Of a DNA stretch of 64,000 bases, positions 46,659 to 55,648 are shown in pieces. The notes under the pieces were generated by a model. The model did not search any database. It was not told the DNA's origin and saw only the letters and a list, made by a program, of their open reading frames with translations. The DNA is from an uncultured Prevotellaceae bacterium. Its GTDB lineage: Bacteria > Bacteroidota > Bacteroidia > Bacteroidales > Bacteroidaceae. The stretch covers positions 86,679 through 150,678 of the forward strand of contig CACZDV010000008.1 in NCBI GenBank assembly GCA_902780025.1, read 5' to 3'. Made by a program: the position numbers and the translations under genes. Every line of letters starts with the position of its first letter. Position 1 is the first letter of the stretch.

Positions 46659-49430
46659 ATGGAAATAGCAAGCAAATATGACCCGAAAGAGGTCGAAGGA
46701 AAATGGTACCAGTATTGGTTAGACAACAAACTTTTCAGTAGCAAACCCGACGGACGCGAGCCTTACACCATCGTGATTCCGCCGCCCAATGTGACGGGTG
46801 TGCTCCACATGGGACACATGCTGAACAATACCATCCAGGACATCCTGGTCCGCCGTGCCCGTATGGAAGGCAAGAACGCCCTCTGGGTGCCTGGCACCGA
46901 CCACGCCTCCATCGCTACGGAGGCCAAGGTGGTGAAGAAGCTGGCCGAGCAGGGTATCAAGAAGCACGACCTGACCCGCGATCAGTTCCTGGAGCACGCC
47001 TGGGACTGGACCCACGAGCACGGCGGCATCATCCTCAAGCAGCTGCGACGCCTCGGTGCTTCCTGCGACTGGGACCGCACCGCCTTCACAATGGACGAAA
47101 AGCGCTCACAGAGCGTCATCAAGGTCTTCGTCGACCTCTATAACAAGGGACTCATCTACCGCGGCCTGCGTATGGTGAACTGGGACCCCAAGGCACTCAC
47201 CGCCCTCTCTACCGAGGAGGTCATCTATAAGGAGGAGCAGTCCCACCTCTATCACCTCAAATACTACGTCGCCGACCTCACCACCGTGCCCGAGGGTTCT
47301 CCCGAGGGTAATGTCATCCACAAAGACGAGCGCGGCTACTACGCCGTCGTCGCCACCACCCGTCCTGAGACCATCATGGGCGATACCGCCATGTGTATCA
47401 ACCCCAAGGACCCGAAGAACCAGTGGCTCAAGGGCCACAAGGTCATCGTGCCACTCGTCAACCGCGTCATCCCCGTCATCGAGGACCGCTACGTCGACAT
47501 CGAGTTCGGAACGGGCTGTCTGAAGGTGACACCTGCCCACGACACCAACGACTACATGCTGGGCAAGACGCATAACCTCGAGACCATCGACATCTTCAAC
47601 CCCGACGGCACCATCAGCGACCAGTCGCCCATCTACGTCGGCATGGACCGCATGGACTGCCGCCGTCAGATTGCCAAGGACCTGCAGGAAGCCGGACTGA
47701 TGGAGAAGATTGAAGACTACACCAACAAGGTGGGCTACTCCGAGCGTAACCCCGACACCGCCATCGAGCCGCGCCTCTCCATGCAGTGGTTCCTCTCGAT
47801 GAAGCACTTTGCCGACATCGCCCTGCCCCCCGTCATGAACGACGAACTGAAGTTCTATCCCGCCAAGTATAAGAACACCTACAAGAACTGGCTCGAGAAC
47901 ATCCAGGACTGGTGCATCAGCCGCCAGCTGTGGTGGGGTCATCGCATCCCTGCCTACTATTACCCCTCTGCCACCACCGTGCCCGACGCTTCTCCGTCGG
48001 GCGAGAAGTTCGTCGTCGCCGAGACCCCCGAGAAGGCCCTCGAACTGGCCCGCAAGGAAAGCGGCAACGCCAACCTCCAGCTCTCTGACCTCCGTCAGGA
48101 CGAAGACGCCCTCGACACCTGGTTCAGCTCATGGCTCTGGCCCATCAGCCTCTTCGACGGCATCAACAACCCCGGCAACGAGGAGATAAAGTACTACTAC
48201 CCCACCTCCGACTTGGTGACCGGCCCGGATATCATCTTCTTCTGGGTGGCCCGTATGATTATGGCGGGCTACGAGTACATCGGCGACATGCCCTTCCGCA
48301 ATGTCTACTTCACCGGTATCGTCCGCGATAAGCTGGGCCGCAAGATGTCGAAGTCATTAGGCAACTCGCCCGACCCCATCGAGCTCATCGAGAAGTTCGG
48401 TGCCGACGGCGTCCGCATGGGTATGATGCTCTCAGCCCCTGCCGGCAACGACATCCTCTTCGACGAGGCACTTTGCGAGCAGGGCCGTAACTTCAACAAC
48501 AAGATCTGGAACGCCTTCCGCCTCGTCAAAGGCTGGAAAGTCGCTCCCTCCACCGCTCCCTCCAACGTGCCCGATGCATCTCCATCGGGCAATAAGATCG
48601 CCGTCCGCTGGTTCGAGGCCAAGCTCCGCCAGACGGCTGCCGAGGTCGACGACCTCTTCAAGAAGTACCGCATCTCCGAGGCCCTCATGGCTGTCTACAA
48701 GCTCTTCTGGGACGAGTTCTCCAGCTGGTACCTCGAAATGGTGAAGCCCGCATATATCAATGGCGAGGCACAGCCCATCGACCGCGAGACCTACGACAAG
48801 ACCCTCGAGTTCTTCGAGACCCTGCTCAAGATGCTGCACCCCTTCATGCCGTTCATCACCGAGGAACTGTGGCAGCACATCTACGACCGCAAGCCCGGCG
48901 AGAGCATCATGCGCGAGAATCTTGTGCTCGGTGATTTTACCACTGATGATCAATCCCTCGTCGCCGCCTTCGAACAGGTCAAGCAGATTGTCTCTGGCGT
49001 CCGTATGGTACGCTCATCGAAGAACATCGCACCGAAGGAACAGCTCGAACTACAGGTGGTCAGCAAATTGCCTACCGACGAATTGTGCATTATGAATTAT
49101 GCATTATGCATTATGAAGATGGCCAACCTCAGCGCCATCAATGTCGTCGCCGAGAAGGACGCCACCGCCTCTGCCTTCATGGTAGGCACCGACGAGTTCG
49201 CCGTTCCCCTTGGCAACCTCATCGACGTCGAGGCCGAGATCAAGAAGATGGAGGCTCAGCTGCAGCACCTCGAAGGCTTCCTCGCTGGTGTCATGAAGAA
49301 GCTCTCCAACGAGCGCTTCGTGGCCAATGCCCCCGAGGCCGTCGTCGCTATGGAGCGTAAGAAGCAGAGCGATGCCGAAGAGAAGATTGCCTCTCTCAAG
49401 GAGTCCATCGCCGCACTAAGCGGAAAATAA
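46659..49430 (+). CDS. valS: valyl-tRNA synthetase
   Basis: 923 aa. Class I motifs: [14 protein letters not shown] (HIGH-type) and [12 protein letters not shown] (KMSKS), the editing domain ([15 protein letters not shown]), [15 protein letters not shown], and the C-terminal coiled coil (about 840-923). The ATG at 46659 gives the expected [20 protein letters not shown]. The gene contains four in-frame repeat insertions in places where other ValRS proteins have short loops: three small palindromic elements (residues about 210-217, 441-448, 637-644) and a heptamer array (about 810-819, [11 protein letters not shown]). All leave the catalytic motifs untouched. Confidence 0.97.
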   Translation: MEIASKYDPKEVEGKWYQYWLDNKLFSSKPDGREPYTIVIPPPNVTGVLHMGHMLNNTIQDILVRRARMEGKNALWVPGTDHASIATEAKVVKKLAEQGIKKHDLTRDQFLEHAWDWTHEHGGIILKQLRRLGASCDWDRTAFTMDEKRSQSVIKVFVDLYNKGLIYRGLRMVNWDPKALTALSTEEVIYKEEQSHLYHLKYYVADLTTVPEGSPEGNVIHKDERGYYAVVATTRPETIMGDTAMCINPKDPKNQWLKGHKVIVPLVNRVIPVIEDRYVDIEFGTGCLKVTPAHDTNDYMLGKTHNLETIDIFNPDGTISDQSPIYVGMDRMDCRRQIAKDLQEAGLMEKIEDYTNKVGYSERNPDTAIEPRLSMQWFLSMKHFADIALPPVMNDELKFYPAKYKNTYKNWLENIQDWCISRQLWWGHRIPAYYYPSATTVPDASPSGEKFVVAETPEKALELARKESGNANLQLSDLRQDEDALDTWFSSWLWPISLFDGINNPGNEEIKYYYPTSDLVTGPDIIFFWVARMIMAGYEYIGDMPFRNVYFTGIVRDKLGRKMSKSLGNSPDPIELIEKFGADGVRMGMMLSAPAGNDILFDEALCEQGRNFNNKIWNAFRLVKGWKVAPSTAPSNVPDASPSGNKIAVRWFEAKLRQTAAEVDDLFKKYRISEALMAVYKLFWDEFSSWYLEMVKPAYINGEAQPIDRETYDKTLEFFETLLKMLHPFMPFITEELWQHIYDRKPGESIMRENLVLGDFTTDDQSLVAAFEQVKQIVSGVRMVRSSKNIAPKEQLELQVVSKLPTDELCIMNYALCIMKMANLSAINVVAEKDATASAFMVGTDEFAVPLGNLIDVEAEIKKMEAQLQHLEGFLAGVMKKLSNERFVANAPEAVVAMERKKQSDAEEKIASLKESIAALSGK
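47288..47309. repeat. degenerate palindromic insert in valS (copy 1)
   Basis: GCCCGAGG-GTTCTC-CCGAGGGT: same 8-6-8 layout and same TCTC loop end as copies 2 and 3, but only about 6 of 8 stem pairs remain (counting one G-U). It encodes VPEGSPEGN. Confidence 0.55.
47981..48002. repeat. palindromic insert in valS (copy 2)
   Basis: GCCCGACG (47981-47988), loop CTTCTC, CGTCGGGC (47995-48002): perfect 8-bp hairpin. It encodes VPDASPSGE in a loop after WWGHRIPA. Confidence 0.8.
48569..48590. repeat. palindromic insert in valS (copy 3)
   Basis: GCCCGATG (48569-48576), loop CATCTC, CATCGGGC (48583-48590): perfect 8-bp hairpin. Compared with copy 2 both arms changed together (CG to TG / CG to CA), keeping the pairing. 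It encodes VPDASPSGN. Confidence 0.8.
49087..49114. repeat. four 7-base units in valS
   Basis: GCATTAT, GAATTAT, GCATTAT, GCATTAT. They are translated as part of [11 protein letters not shown] just before the C-terminal coiled coil. As in the GH43 gene, four heptamers (28 bases) are present, and one unit more or less would shift the frame of an essential gene. Confidence 0.8.
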
Positions 49431-49447
49431 GATAACACGCCCTCTAT

Positions 49448-49486
49448 GAACGAAGCATGGCCATAACGCCATGCTTCGTTCTCTTT
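49448..49486 (+). terminator. intrinsic terminator of valS
   Basis: Perfect 14-bp stem (GAACGAAGCATGGC / GCCATGCTTCGTTC), 6-base loop, followed by TCTTTTTC. It starts 17 bases after the valS stop. Confidence 0.9.
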
Positions 49487-49496
49487 TTCCCTCTTC

Positions 49497-49815
49497 CCTC
49501 TTACCTTTTCCCTCTTACATCTTACCTCTTACATCTTACCTTTTCCCTCTCACCTCTTCCCTTCCCTTCTGCCGGTTAATAGCTGATTATTCCCACGGCG
49601 GGAATGTCTTGTTCCCAGGTAGGTAACATCATGTTCCCGCCGTGGGAACATTTAGCGCAAGCCACTTCTTACTCTTCACTTTTCACTTCTCACTTCTCAC
49701 TTCTCACTTCTCACTTTTCACTTCTCACTCTTCACTCTTCACTTCTCACTTTTCACTTTTCACTTTTCACTTTTCACTTCTCACTTCTCACTTCTCACTC
49801 TTCACTTTTCACTAG
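49497..49815. repeat. heptamer-period simple repeats
   Basis: Two stretches, 49497-49560 (CTTACCT/CTTACAT/TTTCCCT units) and 49671-49815 (CACTTCT/CACTTTT/CACTCTT units), both with a 7-base period; the second has about 20 units. It is pyrimidine-rich on the plus strand. No ORF here is credible; any open frame across it is repeat-derived. The 1.1 kb between valS and the methyltransferase gene otherwise holds only hairpins and the RNA described below. Confidence 0.85.
49590..49648. repeat. nested 15-bp inverted repeat
   Basis: TTCCCACGGCGGGAA (49590-49604) and TTCCCGCCGTGGGAA (49634-49648) are perfect reverse complements, and each arm is itself a near-palindrome (TTCCC...GGGAA). A half-copy (GTTCCCA) lies between. 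It interrupts the heptamer repeats. Confidence 0.8.
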
Positions 49816-49854
49816 CGAAGCGAAAAATCCCTCATCTCTCCCGTCACATGCCTA

Positions 49855-49983
49855 AAACCCCTTTATACAAAGGGGTTTCGCTATTTTCATCTCCCCCTTC
49901 ATCCCTCCCTTCATCCCTCCCTTTTCTCTCCCGTCATCTCTCCCATCGATTCACACCTAAAGGCTGGATGACTACATCCAGCC
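49855..49983. repeat. small hairpins and purine/pyrimidine repeats before the defence locus
   Basis: AAACCCCTTT/AAAGGGGTTT (49855-49864 / 49869-49878, 4-base loop) and GGCTGGATG/CATCCAGCC (49962-49970 / 49975-49983, 4-base loop) are perfect hairpins. A decayed copy of the first lies at about 50082-50106. Between and after them, CATCCCTCCCTT-type repeats (49884-49950) and GGGAGAGATA-type repeats (50024-50062) alternate. No gene is seen up to 50180. Confidence 0.65.
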
Positions 49984-50186
49984 AGACGTCAGAACGGATA
50001 CGCTTACTTGGAGGCAGCATCAGAGGGGACGGGAGAGATAAGGGAGAGATATGGGAGGGATAAAAATAATCTCTCCCATGCTGAAACCCCTATCTACAAA
50101 GGCATTTCCAGCGATGACGGGAGGGATGGAGATATTTTTGCGCTCTTTACTCTCACGTACACGATTTTGATATTTCTTTCGAATTA

Positions 50187-50218
50187 TTTGGAACTTTACG
50201 GATTATTCCTTATCTTTG
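50187..50218 (+). promoter_or_regulatory. strong consensus promoter for the structured RNA / defence operon
   Basis: TTTG (50187-50190), exactly 20 bases, TATCTTTG (50211-50218). Transcription should begin near 50225, about 350 bases before the methyltransferase ATG, so a long leader or separate RNA must be made. Confidence 0.8.
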
Positions 50219-50224
50219 CAATCA

Positions 50225-50523
50225 AGTATCGGCTAATCGTCGTGACACGACGCTTGCCAGTAGCAAGAAATCGTTCTTTAGAACGTTGCCAGGCAAGGGT
50301 TTGAGCCTCAGAGGAGGTGCCGGTATGATTTTAGTGGGTAAAACAATAACAGCATTAGCAGTTATTCGGTGTGTCTTAAATGTTCCAAGCTTATTAAGAT
50401 AGTTTCACCAGTGAATGACAAGTTGATGTCTGCGTTTAGGCGTGGACTCAACTCATTTGGTGAAACGGGTCCTGGAACAACCTAAGACACAGATGAGCGT
50501 TCACGCTTTCTCTGTGTCTTTTT
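50225..50523 (+). ncRNA. structured RNA or attenuator leader upstream of the defence operon
   Basis: About 300 bases without a credible ORF but dense with stems. 5' part: CGTCGT/ACGACG and CTTGCC...GGCAAG enclosing CGTTC-TTTA-GAACG. 3' part is a long rod: 50370-50378 pairs with 50483-50491, 50381-50386 with 50474-50479, 50402-50410 with 50458-50466, 50414-50417 with 50454-50457, and 50421-50426 with 50448-50453. It ends in an intrinsic terminator (50486-50523). The bases 50486-50490 are used both in the rod's closing stem and in the terminator stem, so the two folds exclude each other. It could be a free small RNA (a 6S-like rod is possible) or a conditional terminator. I recognise no known family with confidence. 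Confidence 0.65.
50486..50523 (+). terminator. intrinsic terminator at the end of the leader RNA
   Basis: GACACAGA (50486-50493) pairs with TCTGTGTC (50511-50518), enclosing AGCG-TTCA-CGCT, followed by a run of five T (50519-50523). It lies between the promoter at 50187 and the first operon gene, so read-through must occur or a second start must exist for the operon to be expressed. Confidence 0.85.
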
Positions 50524-50534
50524 GTAGAGGGCCC

Positions 50535-50570
50535 GTTTTATGCACCCTGTAATTGCGAGGTGCATAAAAC
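50535..50570 (+). promoter_or_regulatory. 12-bp perfect inverted repeat at the methyltransferase start
   Basis: GTTTTATGCACC (50535-50546) and GGTGCATAAAAC (50559-50570) with a 12-base spacer, ending 8 bases before the ATG at 50579. Shape and place fit an operator for a dimeric regulator (for example the WYL protein of the same locus) or an RNA hairpin controlling translation. An in-frame ATG at 50540 lies inside the left arm. Confidence 0.75.
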
Positions 50571-50578
50571 AATTGAAT

Positions 50579-53323
50579 ATGGCTGCTATCAAAACGGCCA
50601 AGACCTACGTACAGATAGGTCAAGGTCTGGAAGCATTTAAGGAGCCGTATCCTATAGAGGAGATTCCTTTTATGCTGATGGGAGCCATCGGGGCTTCACC
50701 AACTATTCTGCAACGCTACAGAGAAGGAAAAAGCACGGTGGCTTCTTTCGATGGTTTGTTGGTAAAGAATGTCCTCGCCTACAGACTGGTTGACACTAAG
50801 GATATAAACGACCAGTTGGAGGAGATGAAGTTAGACAGGTTGGTTCTCAAGAATCGTCCTGCAATCGTTGCTGTCTCTGACGGAGAGGTGATAAAAGCTT
50901 TTGATCCAGCAATTGATGAAACCTACGAGAACCATCTTGACAATCTTTACACAGACTATGAATTCTTCTCCCCAATGTGGGGTGTTCGAAAGATACGTAA
51001 CATAGAGGAGAATGATGCAGATGTTAAGGCTGCATACAAAATGGCTCAGATTCACGATGAGATACGTCGCCACAATCATATTGGTATTACTGATGATACG
51101 CACGACTTAAACGTGTTTATGTCTCGCCTGCTATTCTGCTTCTTTGCTGAAGACACAGGCATTTTTGAGAAGGACATGTTTACTAATGCTATCAATAGTA
51201 CGACACGTCCAGATGCCACAGACTTACAGGAATTCTTTGATGGTGCATTTGAAACGATGGATAAACAAGTTCGTATTGGAATAAATAGTCGTTTTGCTCA
51301 GTTCCCATACGTAAATGGTGGTCTGTTCTCAAAACACATACAAATTCCTCGGATGAATGTTCGCATTCGCAAATTGATTCTTGATTGTGGTAATTTGAAC
51401 TGGGCAAAAATCAATCCCGACATCTTCGGCTCGATGATTCAGGCGGTAGTGAGCCCTGAATTGCGGAGTGGATTGGGGATGCATTATACCAGCGTCTCGA
51501 ACATCAAGAAAGTAATCAATCCGCTGTTCCTTGATGAACTATACGAGGAATATCGTTCATTAGAAGCAAAACAAAAAGAACAAGACAGTATTTTCGACCA
51601 TTCAAAGGAAGGCCGAGACAAGTATTACACCAATTGCAGACCTATCGTAGCCAAATGTAAGAAGTTGCTCCAACGGATGCAGCGCATGAAGTTCTTCGAT
51701 CCTGCTTGTGGTAGTGGTAATTTCCTCATCATTACCTACAAGGAACTACGTTTGTTAGAGATGAAGATTCTGAAACTCATTCAGCGAATGACACAAGATG
51801 TTCAGATGCAGTTTGTGGATGGTAGTGTCATCAGTATCAATCAGTTTTATGGTTTGGAGATTAACGACTTCGCTTGCGAAACGGCAGTATTGTCACTGTG
51901 GTTGGCTGAGCATCAGATGAACAATCTCTTTACTCGTGACTTTGGCGTAAACATTAAGGCTCTGCCATTAAAGCAAAACCATAATTTCCATTGTGGCAAT
52001 GCTTGTCGAGTAGATTGGGATAAGGTTTGTCCACATAAAGCTGACGAAGAAGTGTACGTGATGGGAAATCCGCCTTACTTGGGAAGTAGCATGCAAAACG
52101 ATGAACAGAAAGCTGATCTTGCCCATGTCTGTGGAAAGTTTGATAATTACAAGAACCTTGATTATATTGCAAGTTGGTTCTATATGGGGGCCAATTATAT
52201 AAAAGGGACATGTGCCAAATATGCCTTTGTAAGCACTAACTCTATTTGCCAAGGAGATTCTGTTGCTCTTTTGTGGCCGTATATCTTTAAACTGGGTATT
52301 GAGATTTATTTTGCATATCAGTCCTTTAAATGGACAAACAATGCTAAATATAATGCGGGTGTCACCGTTGCCATTATTGGGCTCTCAATATCAAGTAGGG
52401 CGGAAAAGAAGTTGTATGATTCTCAAGGACGTTGCAAGCTATGCCCGCAAATAAATGCCTATCTACAAGATGCCCCCAACGTTATTATCGGCAGACGGAA
52501 TAGCTCTATCTCTGGCTTTCCTGAAATGGTCTTTGGCAACAAACCGACAGATGGTGGTTTCCTAATTATGGATAAATATGAATATGATCAATTAATTACA
52601 GATTATCCTGAGGCATTGTGTTTAGTCAGGAGGTATGAAGGAGCTGACAGCTATATTAATGGAGATGAAAGATTTTGTTTGTGGATAAAAGATGAACAAA
52701 TACCTTTGGCTAATAGTATTCCTCCTATTCAAAAGCGTTTAGAAGGTGTACGAGATTTTAGATTAGCTAGTAAAGCAGAAAGTACAAGGCTCTATGCAAA
52801 TAGGCCCTATCTTTTTAAACAAAGGGCACATCAAGAGACTGATTCAATTATTGTACCTCGTGTTTCCTCGGAAAAAAGAGAATATATTCCAATTGGTTTC
52901 TTGACTAAAGAAACAATTATTAATGATGCTGCACAAGTTATTTATTATGCCAATAAGTTTATTTTTGGCATTATTACTTCTCACATGCATATGACTTGGG
53001 TTGCTGCTATTGGGGGTAAACTTGAAACTCGATATAGATATTCTTCATTAGTGTACAATTCGTTCCCTTTCCCCAAAATATCTCTAAAGAAAAGGAATGA
53101 GATAGAAGATGCTGCTTGGGAAGTTCTTGGTGCTCGCGAAGCACATATAGGTATGACATTAGCTCAGCTCTATGACCCAGAGACGATGCCCAATGACTTA
53201 CGAGAGGCTCACCATCAACTGGACTTGGTTGTAGACAGCTGCTATAGGGAACGCCCATTCGCAGATGAGAACGAACGATTGGAGTGGCTTTTAAAACTAT
53301 ACGATAAAATGAATAAGAACTAA
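50579..53323 (+). CDS. MmeI-like adenine-specific DNA methyltransferase, no visible nuclease domain
   Basis: 914 aa. SAM motif I FFDPACGSGNF (about residue 371) and catalytic NPPY (about 494) define a class I N6-adenine methyltransferase. The N-terminal 130 residues are unlike the PD-(D/E)xK domain of MmeI/type IIL enzymes: no convincing D-ExK pair is seen. A helical spacer (130-350) and a C-terminal target-recognition-like region (about 640-860) fit the MmeI layout. I prefer the ATG at 50579, just after the inverted repeat; the ATG at 50540 would add 13 residues encoded by the repeat itself. A+T-richer than the flanking housekeeping genes. It is followed at 16 bases by a helicase gene. Likely modifies one strand of a host site. 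Confidence 0.88.
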   Translation: MAAIKTAKTYVQIGQGLEAFKEPYPIEEIPFMLMGAIGASPTILQRYREGKSTVASFDGLLVKNVLAYRLVDTKDINDQLEEMKLDRLVLKNRPAIVAVSDGEVIKAFDPAIDETYENHLDNLYTDYEFFSPMWGVRKIRNIEENDADVKAAYKMAQIHDEIRRHNHIGITDDTHDLNVFMSRLLFCFFAEDTGIFEKDMFTNAINSTTRPDATDLQEFFDGAFETMDKQVRIGINSRFAQFPYVNGGLFSKHIQIPRMNVRIRKLILDCGNLNWAKINPDIFGSMIQAVVSPELRSGLGMHYTSVSNIKKVINPLFLDELYEEYRSLEAKQKEQDSIFDHSKEGRDKYYTNCRPIVAKCKKLLQRMQRMKFFDPACGSGNFLIITYKELRLLEMKILKLIQRMTQDVQMQFVDGSVISINQFYGLEINDFACETAVLSLWLAEHQMNNLFTRDFGVNIKALPLKQNHNFHCGNACRVDWDKVCPHKADEEVYVMGNPPYLGSSMQNDEQKADLAHVCGKFDNYKNLDYIASWFYMGANYIKGTCAKYAFVSTNSICQGDSVALLWPYIFKLGIEIYFAYQSFKWTNNAKYNAGVTVAIIGLSISSRAEKKLYDSQGRCKLCPQINAYLQDAPNVIIGRRNSSISGFPEMVFGNKPTDGGFLIMDKYEYDQLITDYPEALCLVRRYEGADSYINGDERFCLWIKDEQIPLANSIPPIQKRLEGVRDFRLASKAESTRLYANRPYLFKQRAHQETDSIIVPRVSSEKREYIPIGFLTKETIINDAAQVIYYANKFIFGIITSHMHMTWVAAIGGKLETRYRYSSLVYNSFPFPKISLKKRNEIEDAAWEVLGAREAHIGMTLAQLYDPETMPNDLREAHHQLDLVVDSCYRERPFADENERLEWLLKLYDKMNKN

Positions 53324-53338
53324 AAACAATTAGATATT

Positions 53339-55354
53339 ATGGAACTAAGAGAAAACTATCGTAGTGACCAGACGGTAATCAGCTACGAACAGACAGGTAA
53401 ATCGACTAACACTAATGAGTTGGGCATGCGAGATATGCAGGCTAGAGTGTATGAGAAGAGGAATGAAAAATACCTACTAGTAAAAGCGCCACCTGCATCA
53501 GGCAAATCAAGAGCAATGATGTTTGTGGCACTCGACAAACTGGCACATCAAGGTGTTAAGAAAGTGATAGTTGCAGTACCAGAAAAGAGCATTGGACGCT
53601 CTTTTAAGAATACGAGCCTGAAAAAGTATGGATTCTTTGAGGACTGGAGCGTTCCCCAGTACTTTAACCTTTGTGATACAGAAGATGAGAAAGAGAAGGT
53701 GAAGCGCTTCAAGGAGTTTGTGGCACCATTTACCAAGGCACAGACGTTGGTATGTACTCACGCTACCTTGCGTTTTGCATTAAAAGAGCTGAAAGATGAA
53801 GAACTTAACGACATGTTCTTTGGTATAGATGAGTTTCACCATACTTCAGCTGATGCCAACAATGGATTGGGTGAGGTGGTTCGCAGACTGATGAACAATA
53901 CGAATGCTCACGTTTTGGCAATGACAGGCTCATTCTTCAGAGGTGACGGAGTACCTGTTTTGAGACCAGAAGACGAAGCGCGTTTTACTCCAGTCCAGTT
54001 TAACTATTATGACCAGTTGAATGGATATAAATATCTGAAAACTTTAGGCTTGGGGTACCATTTCTATAGAGGTCACTATCTTTCAGCTCTTGATAAAGTG
54101 TTAGACACAAACCAGAAGACATTAATTCATATTCCTGTTACGGGTGCAAAGGCAGCAGGTGCTTACGACAAATATCAGCAGGTTAAAGAAATTATAGACT
54201 TGATAGGAAGCAAAGTTGATGAGGACTACAATACTAACATTATTACCGTTAAGACTAAGGATGGTAGGTTGTTGAAAGTGGCTGACCTTGTGAACGATGA
54301 TGCTGATCATAGGAACCATGTACAAGGGTATTTACAGCGTATGAAGAAAGCCAGTGATGTAGATATCATCATAGCTATGGGTATGGCTAAGGAAGGTTTT
54401 GATTGGGAATGGTGTGAGCATTGTTTGACGATAGGTGTCCGTGGTTCACTGACAGAAATAGTGCAGATTATTGGTCGTTGTACTCGTGACAGTGAGGGTA
54501 AGGAACATGCACAGTTCACTAACTTGATAGCTGCACCTGATGAGACACAAGATGAAGTAGTAGTAGCAGTAAATGACATGCTGAAGGCTATTACAGCATC
54601 ATTGCTGATGGAACAGGTAATGGCTCCTAAATGGAACTTTAAGACATCTGTTGATGAGGAAGACGATCCAAGCGTGGATAAGCGCAGACGAGTTGTCGTT
54701 GAAGGACTGAAGCCATTCAAAACTCCTGAAGGAAAACAAATATGCGAGGAGGATATGGATGAATTGAAAGCAAAAGCCTTACAAGATGAGCGTGTGAAGG
54801 CCTGTATCGATAATGAGTCACCAGAATACATTCATAATGTTTTGTTGCCAAAAATAGTAGAAGAAAAATATCCACTTCTGGATCCTGAGGATAGAGAAGC
54901 AATCAGTCAGCGCCTTAGCCTCGATTTTGTTGTTAGAGGCGCAAACCCGTTACCTTCCAGCGCAGATGGAGATGATGAAAAATCAGAAGGTGACAGACTG
55001 GTAAAGATAGCCAATACATTCATTAATCTGGACCATCTGGATATTAATCTGATTAAGACCATCAACCCGTTCCAACGTGCATACGAGATTATGTCGAACG
55101 AGATTGATGCTCCCGTGCTGAAAGTGATACAGGATGCTATTGCTGACAAGAAAATCAATATGGATATTGACGAGGCAAAGAATATTTATCTTACCATGTT
55201 CCAGGAGTGGAGAAAAGAGCATGGCGGCCATCCGTCACTACAATCTCCAGATCCCAGTGAACGACGTATGGCCGAGGCTATTCGCATACTGAAGAACTAT
55301 AAGATTCGCAGAGATATGGGGCTCGACTTTCCTGATGATAAGAAAAAAGTGTAA
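53339..55354 (+). CDS. superfamily 2 DEAD-like helicase
   Basis: 671 aa. Motif I KAPPASGKSRAMM (about residue 50), motif II DEFH (about 163), motif III MTGSFF, motif VI QIIGRCTRD (about 380): type III restriction/UvrB-like helicase core. The region from about 430 is helical and ends in a module (WRKEHGGHPSL, then ERRMAEAIRIL) that recurs in the next small protein. It would translocate on or unwind DNA to connect target recognition with cleavage. No nuclease motif of its own is seen. Stop and next start are 3 bases apart. Confidence 0.9.
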   Translation: MELRENYRSDQTVISYEQTGKSTNTNELGMRDMQARVYEKRNEKYLLVKAPPASGKSRAMMFVALDKLAHQGVKKVIVAVPEKSIGRSFKNTSLKKYGFFEDWSVPQYFNLCDTEDEKEKVKRFKEFVAPFTKAQTLVCTHATLRFALKELKDEELNDMFFGIDEFHHTSADANNGLGEVVRRLMNNTNAHVLAMTGSFFRGDGVPVLRPEDEARFTPVQFNYYDQLNGYKYLKTLGLGYHFYRGHYLSALDKVLDTNQKTLIHIPVTGAKAAGAYDKYQQVKEIIDLIGSKVDEDYNTNIITVKTKDGRLLKVADLVNDDADHRNHVQGYLQRMKKASDVDIIIAMGMAKEGFDWEWCEHCLTIGVRGSLTEIVQIIGRCTRDSEGKEHAQFTNLIAAPDETQDEVVVAVNDMLKAITASLLMEQVMAPKWNFKTSVDEEDDPSVDKRRRVVVEGLKPFKTPEGKQICEEDMDELKAKALQDERVKACIDNESPEYIHNVLLPKIVEEKYPLLDPEDREAISQRLSLDFVVRGANPLPSSADGDDEKSEGDRLVKIANTFINLDHLDINLIKTINPFQRAYEIMSNEIDAPVLKVIQDAIADKKINMDIDEAKNIYLTMFQEWRKEHGGHPSLQSPDPSERRMAEAIRILKNYKIRRDMGLDFPDDKKKV

Positions 55355-55357
55355 TGT

Positions 55358-55648
55358 ATGGAATGGCCGGAAGATTTGAATAAGATATTCGACGAGGACC
55401 CGTTGTTTGCGAATGTGCATCCAAAGGCTCCGAAGCAAACGCCAGAGCAGGTGGTTAGAGAAGGTTTTAAAACTATCGTTGCATGGAGTAAGGAACATTC
55501 CGGGCATGCACCTCGCATGAATAAGGAACATCGTGACGAATGGCTGCTAGCTAAGCGTTTGCAAGGTATTATCGAGGATGATGCCCGTAGGGAAATGTTG
55601 AGAAAAGAAGATGAGTATAAATTATTAGATACTGTGTACGATGAATAA
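55358..55648 (+). CDS. small protein with the helicase-tail module
   Basis: 96 aa, acidic N-terminus (MEWPEDLNKIFDEDPLFANV), then WSKEHSGHAPRM and EWLLAKRLQGIIEDD. This matches the helicase C-terminal module (W[RS]KEH[GS]GH, then a helical stretch). In larger GIY-YIG proteins I know a similar segment as an N-terminal part, so this may be a split-off domain acting as an adaptor between helicase and nuclease. Its stop overlaps the next gene start by 8 bases, implying coupling and fixed ratio. Confidence 0.75.
   Translation: MEWPEDLNKIFDEDPLFANVHPKAPKQTPEQVVREGFKTIVAWSKEHSGHAPRMNKEHRDEWLLAKRLQGIIEDDARREMLRKEDEYKLLDTVYDE

Noticed and set aside
47106-47942. 278-codon minus-strand frame in valS
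   Set aside because: Antisense to the well-conserved editing and catalytic regions; composition is that of a codon shadow.
49671-49815. Possible CRISPR array (regular short repeats)
   Set aside because: The period is 7 bases with no unique spacers and no cas genes; it is simple-sequence repeat.
50225-50523. Retron msr-msd, tmRNA, RNase P RNA or SRP RNA
   Set aside because: No reverse transcriptase is adjacent, and the signature sequences of tmRNA, RNase P and SRP RNA are not present.
50579-51000. PD-(D/E)xK nuclease domain at the methyltransferase N-terminus
   Set aside because: An EMK near residue 84 has no matching upstream Asp and strand context; I could not support a nuclease call.
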